Assembly: GCA_009767595.1 (NCBI GenBank)
Contig: VSDK01027835.1
Coordinates: forward strand, 30,522 to 94,521
Reading direction: 5' to 3'
Origin: Symbiodinium kawagutii
Taxonomy: Eukaryota > Sar > Dinophyceae > Suessiales > Symbiodiniaceae
DNA length: 64,000 nt
Below are positions 44,739 through 56,700 of the stretch, piece after piece (position 1 is the stretch's first letter; each line of letters starts with the position of its first letter). The position numbers and the translations under genes were made by a program. The notes beneath the pieces are model-generated. The model ran no database searches, was not told the origin of the DNA, and worked only from the letters and a program-made list of their open reading frames with translations.

Positions 44739-47700
44739 GTGGGACAAAGGTTGTTGATTGGTTTTCTGGGTCGCCCGATTCCATAGGAAATGATCTGCTT
44801 GGCGGGGAACCTCCAATTGAACCTTTGATTTCTTGTTGCTTGATCCGTGGTTGAACCCCAGCAGGTACAGCGTAGGATGATGATTTTTTCGGTCCAATCA
44901 CGAAAGCTGCGTCCAGCAGCTCGAATTTAGTTTGCGTTAGCTACGTTTGTCTTTGGGGGTTTGGGGGGAGGTCAGCGGGCCAACGGCGTGAATCTCACGT
45001 CAAACACCCCACCCTTGAACAAAGCGGGCTGCAATCTCTAAGAAGTACGTGGTGGTATTTTGACGTTATTGGTGGTGTCTTTGGCAGTGCTTCGGTGATG
45101 TTTTGATGGTGTTTTGGTGAGGTTTTGGTGGTGGTGGTGGTGGTGGTACTGGTGCTGGTGCTGGTGCTGGTGACGGTGCTGGTGACGGTGGTGGCGGCGA
45201 TGTTTTGATTGCAGTGGCGTTTCAGTGGCGGTGTCTTGCTATAGGTCGGAATTTTGAAGTCTGTTGTGTTTCTGTGGGCATGTTTTCGCAGTTTTCGCGT
45301 TTAAATTCCCCAAACAGCAATACTTTGCTATGGGGTCTTCAGCCCAGATTAGCTCCGGTGCGATCCGGTGCAGCTTGGACACCAGGTTCCCGACACGGTT
45401 CCGGAAGGTTCCAGTACAGATAGCTGATGGTCAGGTTCCGGAAGGATCTGGCGAAGGGTTCCGGTGCAGATAGCCGACGAATGAGGTGCGGAAGGTTCCG
45501 GTACAAGAACCAGCTTGGGTTCCCAAAGGTTCCTGCGCAGATACATAGCTGGTGAAGTTCTGGAGGGTTCTACTGCAAATAGGATCAGGTGCAAATGGAT
45601 ATTGAGGTTCCGGAGGGTTCTGGTGCATATGCTTAGTGAGGTTCCGGACGGTGCGGTGCAGATACTTGATGAAGACCAGGAGGGTTCCCGGTGCAGATAG
45701 CTCATGATTCTGGTGCAGATAGTTGATCGAGGTTTTGGAGGGTTCTCTTGCAAATACCTGATGGGGGTTCAGGAGGGTTCAGGTGTAAGTCTAGTACTTG
45801 GCGAGGGTCCGGTGCAGATGGTTGATGAAGTTCCAGACGGTTTCGGTGTACATAGCTGACCAGGTCCAGTAGGGCCCAGGTAAAACAGCTGATGAAGTTC
45901 TGGAGGTTTCCAGTGCAATGACTTCGTGACTTTGGGGCGGGTTCTAGTGCAGAATTTGTGGGAATGACAAGTGCTAGGCGCAAGAAGGGCCGCAGATGGG
46001 TCATGTCCAATGTCGAGAGACGGGCAGTGTTGAAGACCGCCTCTTTTTCTGCAGGATCGGTATCCTCAACTGACCACAAAATTATCATTTTAGCAAGTCA
46101 AGTTGACCATCAATAAATCCTGCAGGAGGCCCATGGACTTCACTCCTCCGGAAGCAAACTGTCATGTTGGTGGGGATAGCACTTGAGTTTATTTTTTTTC
46201 GGGTGGTGTGTTCTGGTGTTTTTGTTGTGGTGTGTCGGTGGCGGACTGGCGGTACGCATACCACAAGATGCAAATCTCAGACACACAACAGGAATAAAAC
46301 AATTCCAAAAGCATACGCACAGGAACGAGAAGCGTGCCTCAAACCGTAACAAAACATGCCAGCAGCACAAAGACAGGAACACAAAGCACACAACAAGCAT
46401 ACCAGAAGCATACCAGAAGCATACCAGAAGCGTACCAGAAGCGTACAGACAGCAATGCGAAGCATACCAAAAAGACACAGTCGGAAAAAGAAAACCGCCA
46501 AACACAAGAACAAGAAGCGTGCCAACGGCATGCAGACAGGAAAATAATTCACATTTGATAACGGCAAATATTTGGTGTTGGACTGCCATCACTACATCGC
46601 CTGCGAAGGGAGTAGGGAGCCTGGTCCCAAATCCAGGCCGGTGCACTCTTTCTCCACCCTGGACTATTTCTTCCATGACCTTCACTTGGAATGCTCAGGC
46701 ACCATCATTTCAACCTGCAGGACCGTTGGACGAGGGTTGCAACGTTGCCATGGACGTTGCAGGAGCAGCATTTTTGGATCTAGTGCAACAGGCTCCTTCA
46801 CTCGCTGCGAAACGACATGGAGATGTGCCGCCAAGTGGCTACGGCCAGAGGCATTTCACCCACAAAGTTGTTCAGAAAAGAAGTTTTCTGCGTGCTGCTG
46901 CTAGAGCTAGGACACATGGCTTTTGCTGGTATATGTCTTCTTCCTGCTGACTTTCATCAAGTACCTGTACCCCCTGACCCGACACCTTCTCATGTTGTTC
47001 AACCTCTTCCTCCCCTACATGTGCCTGCAAACCGACTCAAATTGTTCAGCTGGAATGCCGGTGGCTTATCCACTGACAGGTATTGGGAGCTCATTCGATG
47101 GACTCAATTGCAGCGCTTTGACATTGTGGTTCTTCAAGAATCCAGGTGGCACAAGGATGCTGAATGGCAACTCTCTGACTGGCATGTCATTCACTCTGCG
47201 AGTGGAGTACACAGATCTGCCGGCCTCCTGGTGCTGATTTCTAAATCCTTCTGTGCAGCTACACACATTTGCCTTGCTGATGTGATTCCAGGACGTTTGC
47301 TGCGCTTGCGGTTAGAATCTAGCAGGAAGTCCATTGATGTCATTGCTGGATATCAGTTTGTTGATGATCGCTCCCCTCAACCCAAGACTGGACGAGCCAT
47401 GTTTTGGGACAAGCTTGATCGACTTTTGCATTCCCTCCCCAAACGGAACACTCTTGTACTTGCAGGAGATTGGAATTGCAGCTTGGGTCAACGATTGCCA
47501 CATGTTCAATGTGCCACCTGTAGACACCAAAACAGAAGATGCACGGGACCTGCGCATTATGATCAGCATGTGTTTGAACAAATCCTGGTTACACATGGCC
47601 TTGCTGCGTTGAATGGGTTTGATTCAAGACTTGGGCCCACTTATGTGAACCATCATCATGCTTCTTGAATTGATTTTGTGTGCGCCCGACTTACCACTGT

Positions 47701-50700
47701 TGACAGCCAAGCCAAATCTCCTGCCCTGCTTGAAGCTTTTCCTTTGCAGCCTAGTGGACAGGGGCATCGGCCCTTAGTTGTCTCAATTGCGCACAATTGG
47801 GTCCCGTATGGGAACAAACCGATGAACAAGGTCACTTATGCTCATCGCATGAAAGCTTGTCAGGCTAAGCAGGATCAGACACCTGCATGGACCCAATTCT
47901 GCAGCTCTTCACATGAGGCGATGTCCCAGGTTGAAGTGTGTGCAGCTTTTGATTCGAGCCTGCTTCGCAGAGTGCATGCTGTTCTCACACCAGCTTTCAA
48001 GCAGTTGGTTCAGCCAGATCGCCCCACACAGCCATCGCATGCATCCTCGTGCATTGATTTTGAATCCAAGTGGAAGCATTTTGCTGCGTTTAGAACCTTG
48101 CCTGGGTGCAACTTGAAGCAATTTTTCCCCAAACAGGTTTACATGTATGGGGTTCTTACTCCTTTGAAAAGGGTCGCTTGCCTTGGCCGTATGATTTTGA
48201 CTTTGTCTCCGGGCTTGCGTCCTCAGACTCTGGGTTTGTCTCCCATTTGCCCTTCATTTGTCTCCCACTCTGGGTCCCTTTGGTCGAATGATTTTGCCCT
48301 TCATTTGTCTCCCGCTCTGGGTCCACTTGGCCGCATGATTTCCTGTACTTGTCTCCCATTTGTCCTTCATTTGTCTCCCCTTTCAATCCCCGCTCTGGGT
48401 CCACTTGGTCGCATGATTTCTTTAATTTGCCTCCCATTTGTCTCCCATTTGTCCTTCATTTGTCTCCCCTTTCTCTCCCACTCTGGGTCCACTTGGCCGC
48501 ATGATTTCTTGTACTTGTCTCCCATTTGTCTTTATTTGTCTCCCCTTTCTCTCCCCATTTTGCCTCTTACTTGCCTCCCCTTTGCCCTTCATTTGTCTCC
48601 CATTCTGGGTCCCTTTGGTCTCCCCTTTCAATCCCCAGTCTGGGCCCACTTGGTCGCGTGATTTCCTTCATTTGTCTCCCATTTGTCCTTCATTTGTCTC
48701 CCCTTTCTCTCCCACTCTGGGCCCACTTGGCCGTATGATTTCTTGTACTTGTCTCCCATTTGTCCTTCATTTGTTTCGCCTTTCAATCCTCACTCTGGGT
48801 CCCCTTGGTCGCATGATTTCCTGTACTTGTTTCCCATTTGTCCTTCATTTGTTTCCCTTTTCTCTCCCGGGTCCCTTTGGTCGCATGATTTTGCCTCTTA
48901 CTTGCCTCCCCTTTCCCCTTAATTTGTTTCCCACTCTGGGTCCCTTTGGTCTCCCCTTTCAATCCCCACTCTGGGTCATTTGTCTCCCATTTGTCTCCCA
49001 TTTGTCTCCCATTTGTCTCCCATTTGTCCTTCATTTGTTTCCCCTTTCTCTCCCACTCTGGGTCACTTGGCTGCATGATTTCCTGTATGTGTCTCCCATT
49101 TGTCTTTCATTCGTCTCCCCTTTCTCTCCGACTCTGGGCCCGCTCGGTCGCATGATTTCCTGTACTTGTCTCCCATTTGTCCTTCATTTGTCTCCCCTTT
49201 CTCTCCGCGCTCTGTCCCATTTGGTCGCGTGATTTCTTGTACTTGTCTCCGATTTGTCCTTCATTTGTCTCCCCTTTCAATCCCCAACGTGGGTCCACTT
49301 GGCGCATGATTTCCTTCATTTGTCTCCCATTTGTCTCCCATTTGTCTCCCATTTGTCTCCCATTTGTCTCCCATTTGTCTCCCATTTGTCTCCCATTTGT
49401 CTCCCATTTGTCTCCCATTTGTCTCCCATTTGTCTCCCATTTGTCTCCCATTTGTCTCCCATTTGTCTCCCATTTGTCTCCCATTTGTCTCCCATTTGTC
49501 TCCCATTTGTCTCCCATTTGTCTCCCATTTGTCTCCCATTTGTCTCCCATTTGTCTCCCATTTGTCTCCCATTTGTCTCCCATTTGTCTCCCATTTGTCT
49601 CCCATTTGTCTCCCATTTGTCTCCCATTTGTCTCCCATTTGTCTCCCATTTGTCTCCCATTTGTCTCCCATTTGTCTCCCATTTGTCTCCCATTTGTCTC
49701 CCATTTGTCTCCCATTTGTCTCCCATTTGTCTCCCATTTGTCCTTCATTTGTCTCCCCTTTCTCTCCGCGCTCTGTCCCATTTGGTCGCGTGATTTTTCG
49801 CACTTGTTTCCCATTCGTCTTTAATTTGTCTCCCGTGTCTCCTTTGGGTCCACTTGGTCGCGTATTTTTCTCACTTGTCTCCCATATGTCTTTATTTGTC
49901 TCTTACTTGTCTAGTTCACTGCTCTTGGTCTGGTTGGTCATATGATTCCCTTCACTTGTCTCCCATCTGTCTTTCATTTGTCCCCGGTTGGTCGCATTGT
50001 TTCCATCACTTGTCTCCCATTTGTCAGGTAAATTATCAGCATTGAGATACTCTAACGTTTATCATTTCCTGTTTGGGGTCAACGCTGGTATAATTCAGAG
50101 GATGGTTCCATGTCACCCGGTTCTATCAATTGAAAAGGCTACATGCCAAACATGCGAAACAAATCAAAATGCAACGAATCCAAGATTTGCTTTCCCAGGC
50201 TGAGCAGTGTTCCAGTAAGCATGATGCACAGGGCTTGTTTGGCATCATCAAGAAGTGCTCTCCGAAGACAATTCTCAAACCTATTCGTCTCAAACATCCT
50301 GATGGTTGTGTTGCCAACTTTGCTGATGAAGTTAAGATGTATGACTCCTTCATTGCTGACAGATGGTGTGGTCCTGCATCCATCCCCCACGTTTATCATG
50401 ATGCCCCAGGGGTCCCGTTTTCCCAAAGTGAATTCACCGAAGAATTGAGTCGCATTCCCACAAGAAAGCTGCTGCGCTGCCGTTCACTGCCGGATTAGCA
50501 ATTGCGCAGAATGTTGATGTCATTTCTGCCCTTGTGTATCCGTGCTTGGAAACGTGGTAGGGGATGTGGCCGATTTTCGTTCCAGATGAATGGAAGAACG
50601 GCTTGGCTGATCATGATTCCCAAGCCTAGCAAACCTACTTCGTCCTTGGCAAATTTTCGCCCATTGTGTTTACAGGAACCCATTGGCAAAGCTATTTCCA

Positions 50701-53700
50701 GATTGGTTGCTTCCAAATGCCTCCCCTATGTTGAGCCCTTCCTTCATCGATATCCCCAATTTGCTTATCGAAGGAAAAGGAGTGTTTTGGATGCCATCAG
50801 ACGAGTAGGGTGCCATTGCCAGCTTGTCAGACATGCCCTTGATTCAAGCCGATCCAACATCTGGACAAGAGCTTCGAATCAGCAGAGGTCAAAACTTGTG
50901 GTGGCCTGCAGGTTTTCTTAGACTTGAACAAGGCTTTTGATTCCATCCCCCGAGATTGGCTTCTCCCCCGCTTGTCACGTGTTGGACTCCCTTGGGAACT
51001 GGCTGTGATCATTCATGCGTGGCGCAACCACGCTCACTACCTTCATCAACATATGGGAGAATGGTACGCCTCCAAGGTTGGAAGAGGAGTGAGACAGGGA
51101 TGTTGCATGGCTCCGCTTCTTTGGAATGTAGTCATGTACTTGATCATGGATGAGCTGCGCATCCTTCTCGGAGATGAACGGTTGAACACTTGCTGGACGG
51201 CTTTTGCTGATGACGTGCATTTAGGCTACGCCTTTGACTCGGTTGAGGGGTTTGATAATGCACGACGCCACATTGGCCTTGTTATCTCCACCCTCACTAA
51301 AGTGGGCCTCAGTGTGAACTTGGACAAAACGCATGTCATTGTTGCGCATCAAGGTACAGCAAACAAACGGGTCACTGCTGCCGCACGATTTGGATTCACT
51401 AGGAAGGCTTTTATGCTCATTCCCATGCCTGATGGGACGTGTCTACAACTGCCTATTGCCAGCAAGGCTTCATACCTTGGAGTAATCGTGAGCTATGCTG
51501 ACTTTGGGGTTCAAACCACCGAATTTCGCACTTCTGCCTCGATGGGTGCTTTTTCTCGACTGCATCGTTGGTTGACATCTCGAACGTTGACCAGGAACAC
51601 AAGGCTCAAGATTTGGACGACGTGCATCAAACCGATATTGCTGTATGGAGTGTTTGCCATTGACCCATCAAATCAGTGCATTCATTTGCTGCAGCAGGAG
51701 ATTGATCGTCAGGTAAGAAAGGTTTGCAGAGATCACTCCTATGTAACACATCGAACACATCAGGAAGCCTTACATTTTCATCAGTGTCCGACGCCATTGC
51801 AGCTCTTGCGTCGGGCTGCTGACCAGCTTCATAGGACCATCAGTGACAGAGCATCCAAGCTTGCCAGTTGGGACATTGTGCGTTCGATCGACTGGACCAT
51901 CTTGCCAGATGTAAGTTGAATGCAGGACCGGAAGTTGCCGTTGGCCCTCCTGAGGCCAAGATTGAAACCCGTCGAATGCTGTACTGTGAACATTGCAATT
52001 TCTCCACTCTCACATCCCAAGTAATTTTCAGAAACATCAGTTGCAGTGCAAAGGACCTCCTTTGAAACGCTCTCACCTGGACTATCGTACTCACGCATTA
52101 GATGGAATGCCACAATGTGCTCATTGCAAGAAAGTTTATAGCGCATGGAAGGGGTTTCAATACCATATTGCTCTGGGTTGACAGGAAATGCCTCCGCCTG
52201 GATGCCGTGCTCTTTCGCAAGGGGAGACTGCCTCCCTTGCAGCGCTGGGAGCCTCTGATTTACTTTACATGAGGTCAACAGATTGGGGACGCCGCCTCCT
52301 TGACATTGCTGCTTCCGAGAAATGGGACGAGCTCAAAGCCGATGAAGAGATCAAACATGCTCTCTGCACACACTGCATGTTGTGTGGAGCCTGGGTGGGT
52401 AGAATCGATGAGTTGATGACGCACATGCGTGAGACCCATCCACAGTGTGTTCCCGCTTCATGTCAGAAAGGAGCTCAACTTGAACAAGTTTTGCGAGATG
52501 GAACCCCATGTGTCCTTTGCAACAAACCTTGGAAGAACAGTCGTCTATGTCCCGTGACCCTGCAGCTTGCTGTCTTGTTGATCTACCATCCTCGCCCTGT
52601 ACCTGCTGGGCCCCGTGCCCTCAAGTGTGAGTTGTGTCATCGCCAATTTGATACCAGCGCTGAGATGCAAGACCACCTGAGATCAGTCCATGCCAATCCG
52701 ATCTTTGAATGGAATCCTGCCAGAGACTGCTTGGCGGGGAAAGTTTGCCGACGCTGTGAGGCACGCTTCACATCAATCCCTGGTGACAATTTCGATCCTC
52801 ATGCTGATTGCTCAATTTTGCCACTTGACCCTAAAATTACACAGGTGCTGAACGATGGCAATGCGCTTGATCATCTTCAAGACCCTGAGGATCGACTCAG
52901 GTGGACTGTGACATGCATGTGCTGTGGTCAAGCCTACAAACGATCAAATGACTTGTCAGCTCACATCTTGCAGTGCCATGCTGACCTTTGGCGCCAGGCT
53001 CAACCCTTGGTGCAGATGCTTCGAGATGTATGGTACCGAGTTCATGGATGTCTTTTTTGTAATCCCATGCTGCAGTATCCCAGAGCTCAACATGTGTGTC
53101 TCCGGCTGGTTCAACTGGCTATTCATCGTGTTCGATGTAAAGCTCCCTTGTTGGTGCCGTATGTTTTCCAGGAGGATGACCTATGCCTGCTTGACAAGAA
53201 GCTGGAACCTGAGATGCAAGACAAGATTTGGGCTCCTTTGCAACAGAGAACCTTCTCCTGCTTGTGGACAGATCCATCCTTGGTTGCTTGGTTGTCTCGA
53301 TTTTGTGTCGTCTGTGGTCGTGCAACCACTTCTCCAGGTGAACTGCTGATACACCTGATTCAGCGCCATCAGGCCGAGCGCCCGGGCTACTCGCTCTTCA
53401 TTCCGCAACTTGTTGAATGCGTGAAGCAAGAGATGCCAATTGACTTTCAATGCTGTGCCTGTGATGCCATTTTCAACATGCCCTCACATGAAGACACAGA
53501 CCCATCGCGGCAACTCCTGGTTCAGAATCATCTGCAATTTCAATGTCCCGTTTTGCAGCACTTGGCCTACCTGCTCACTGGCCATGGCCACCGCGGACCT
53601 GCCGATGGAACCAGAAGCCGCGGATGCTCAGATGAGGGACGTCTTCAGCAAGTTGGCCCCCCTGTTCAACGGAGAGCGCCCCCAACTGCAGGATCGGGTG

Positions 53701-56700
53701 CCAAAGCGACAAAAGGCCGAAAACGTCACGCAGAAGCACCAGCCTAGGAAGAGCCCAGACAGCGAAGCGCTCCTGTCCATGTGCCAAGAGATGGCCACTT
53801 TGATCTTTCAACAGGAAATGGAGCTGAGCAACCTGCGCTCACTCGATACTTTCATCCTGCGCCTATCTCCGGACCAGCAGGGGATGCTTCCGGTGTTGGC
53901 TCAGCAAGCCGAGGACTGGAAGAAACAACACCAGGCAGGAAGGGCCAAGATGCCCTTCAGAGCCCATCTGATCCAACGCATGTTTGCAGAGCTGCTTCAA
54001 CGACTGGATGCGGTGCAGAAGTCCTCCCAGGCAGCGGCCCCAAACAATGTCCTATGGACAACTTTACGGGCCAAGGATGTGGTGATGGAGGATGGCCATT
54101 GGCCATTCATGAAATGGGACAAGGACAAGTCACAGATGGTCGTCAACAAGGATCGGAAACCTATGCCTCCTGTCCAAATGCAGCAGCACCTCACAGAGAC
54201 CTTGGAAGTGCTCCAGGAACCATCGAATGTGATGAAGTTTCAAGCGATGGGCCCGAACAGGGGCAACGCGATGCCCTGGAAACTCCAGATCTCCTTGAGA
54301 AACGATCAGGCCATGCAACTCCTGACCATGTTGCGCGGCAATGCAGTGATGACATTGGTGGGGGGTGTCCATGAAGTTGCGCCAGCCCCAATTGTCGAAA
54401 CAGGCAGTGGAACTTCAGCAGATGATGGGGTGGCGCAAGGGCAGTGGAAAGGGCAAGAAGGGAGGCAATCCACAGAACCCAGCTTGATTCACCTAGATGT
54501 GGATCATCGCATGAGACTTCATTGCCCTTGACAATCCAAAGAACCTATGTGCAGCCAATGCCATGATTCTTGCCTGGCTCTGGGTCACTTTGCAAACGGA
54601 AAGACCATTGAAGACGCTTCGCGGACCAAAAGCTCCTGAATGAAGTCTTGCGCTGGCTTGATTCATTGCCAGCTTTGGGTCCAGTGAGTTTGACGCAAGC
54701 TGAATGGCTTGCTGATCTTCGTAAAGTGTGGGGATCTTTTGAGCATCAAGCAGACGCAGCAGAATTTGCTCAGATGCTGATTGGGGATGATGCTGATGCC
54801 TTCAGCTTCCGTTGGGAGCGCAGAGTGGAAAAAGGGCCGCGTGTCAATGTTGAAGAGGTTCACCAAAGCGCTCACCCATTGCATCTCCTTCTCCCAGAAG
54901 CACCTCTTCCTTCCCCGTTGAACATCATGCAACTCCTTAAAGTGTGGCAACAGGTTGATGGCATGTGCGCAGCTCTCAGTGACCCACCTGAAATTCTAGG
55001 CATTCATGTCACTCGGCTTCTTGGGGAAGCTGAGGGACAACCGAAGAAGAGCAATGTTCGTCTTCAAGCTCATCCACTGCTTTCTGTCCCTGTGTTCAGT
55101 GATGCAAGTGTGAATTTTGACTGGCATGAGTATGTACTTGTGGCTATGGTAGTGCGCCTGGGATCTGATGATGCAGGACATTATCGGGCAGTCGCCCGTT
55201 TTCTTGATGGCAGTGGCGGTTGGAAGTGGGCCATTCATGAGGATCATCAGACTCCAGACATCGTTCACACGTTGCCGGTGTGGGTTGAATCCAATGTGGT
55301 CCTGTTCTACTACTGCCGTCAAGATGTGCAGCGCTATGCCATGCCGGCCAATTCAGATGATGGACGGAAGCGTGTTGAGAACATACTTGCCTTGATTCAG
55401 TGATGCAGCAGCAGACGTTGGAAACACGTTAGACACAGAATGTGTCATTTTGATTTTACCATCTTTTGGGTGAGTGCCACACGTGTCTCAGACCCGATGC
55501 TTTGCCATCGAGTGGCATGCACTAGCTTGGATTCCCGAGTGTGCGAGGCAAAAAAAATGACAAGCATGCAAAACAAAACATGAAACATATTAGAAGCATA
55601 CAGACAGCAACAGGAAGCACACCAAAAGCACATAGCAGGAGCAAGAAACATATCAGAAACACACCAGAAGCATATAGACTGGAAGAAAAAATGTTACCAT
55701 CCTCTTAGCTTCGCTTGTGTTCACCACCCCTGGCCTTAGCGCAACGGCAGAGAGCACAAACATACAATTATTTGTCGAAAACATTTTGGAAGTACGGACA
55801 GTAACCGTGCAAACCAGGGCACATTTTAGAAACATACAGACCGTGACAAGAAGCACGCCAAACCAAAAGACAGCAATCACACCTCTCGACCATGATGACA
55901 TTTACATACTTACCAACATCCAACATTTATGCTACCTATCCATGTACATCCTTTTGCTGCATTCGTTTACAGCCCCGCAGCTTTAGTTCACCCCCTGGAT
56001 CTCAAGTCAATAACTCGCCAGGCAATGGCTGGGGAATTCCAGGCTTCATGCAGAAGGCCACCACATGGCAGATGCCTTTGGCCATTGGTACTGCTGACAG
56101 TTTTTCGACTTTCAGCTTGTTACCTTATGAGAGAAAGTGTTTGTTCTATTGGTGGCAGCCGGACTCCTTATTTCTCCACTTGGAGCCAAACATAATCATG
56201 TTCCCAGCGCACAATGCAACAGAATGGGCGATCGGAGATAGGAGAACTGCGGCAAAATGGACTTCAGTGGCAACAGTGGCTAGTCACGATCTTGCAGAGG
56301 TGTCTCCAGATGTCAGTGAATTCTTGTCCGGCTTTCAGTTCTCCTTCGGAGACATGGAAAGCGCTCTAGGTGACATCACAGCAGGCGTCTGAGTTCGGGT
56401 GCAACTGGCTCAGAAACAACGAAAAGGCCTGGCTGCAATATGCAGTAACAGCCCGCTGCTTCATCGGATTTCGCTGCTCTGTCTCCGTGCGCGGCCTCAA
56501 TCTTTCCACGGATGACACTTTCGCTGCATTGCTGGAGTGTGGCAAGCCCAAGCCCACTGAGACTTTTGGGAACCAATCATTGCTGACCAGCTTCGATTCA
56601 TCTTCCAACGCAATTGTGGTCGATTTGGGTGATGTGGCCCGAAGCACTTCGCAAGAGACTCTGCAACTGTGCCGGTGCGGCCTCCCACCGTGTAGCTCGT

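Larger units (their letters stand above)
46560..55540 (+). mobile_element. Degraded non-LTR retrotransposon with APE, RT, C2H2 fingers and USP-like domain
   Basis: About 9 kb on the + strand inside host intron 1. In order: 5' leader (about 46.56-46.8 kb), AP endonuclease, linker, minisatellite, reverse transcriptase, C2H2 zinc-finger array, gag-like ORF with basic tail, and USP-like peptidase domain. It is inactive as read: in-frame stops at 47666-47668, about 50497, 51917-51919 and 52179-52181; frame shifts near 50.6, 50.92, 52.02, 53.58, 54.36 and 54.6 kb; and the minisatellite breaks the coding region. No target-site duplication or clean poly-A is visible (short A runs near 55550). Borders are approximate. 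Which named clade it belongs to needs an RT phylogeny. Confidence 0.8.
44739..56021 (+). other. 11.3-kb intron 1 of the membrane-protein gene
   Basis: GT-AG intron fixed by exact frame continuity: VTGG before, then NGWGIPGFMQKATTW after 56022. It contains degenerate minisatellites (45.1-45.95 kb) and repeats related to CATACCAGAAG on both sides of a retrotransposon at about 46.56-55.54 kb. Confidence 0.8.

Noticed and set aside
44739..44854. Extension of the OpuAC-like exon to the stop at 44854
   Set aside because: The GT donor at 44739 followed by resumption at 56022 restores the conserved domain exactly; the extension resembles nothing.
46140..46685. 181-codon minus-strand frame rich in Phe/Cys/Leu
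   Set aside because: It is antisense to repeat tracts and to the retroelement leader, with biased composition from the CATACCAGAAG repeats.
49318..49741. Regular short repeats resembling a CRISPR array
   Set aside because: The 11-bp units abut with no spacers; the genome is eukaryotic and no cas genes are present.
49107..49945. Frames of 130-235 codons on both strands with 11-residue periodicity
   Set aside because: They are produced by the 11-bp minisatellite; all frames stay open because the unit lacks stops in any phase.
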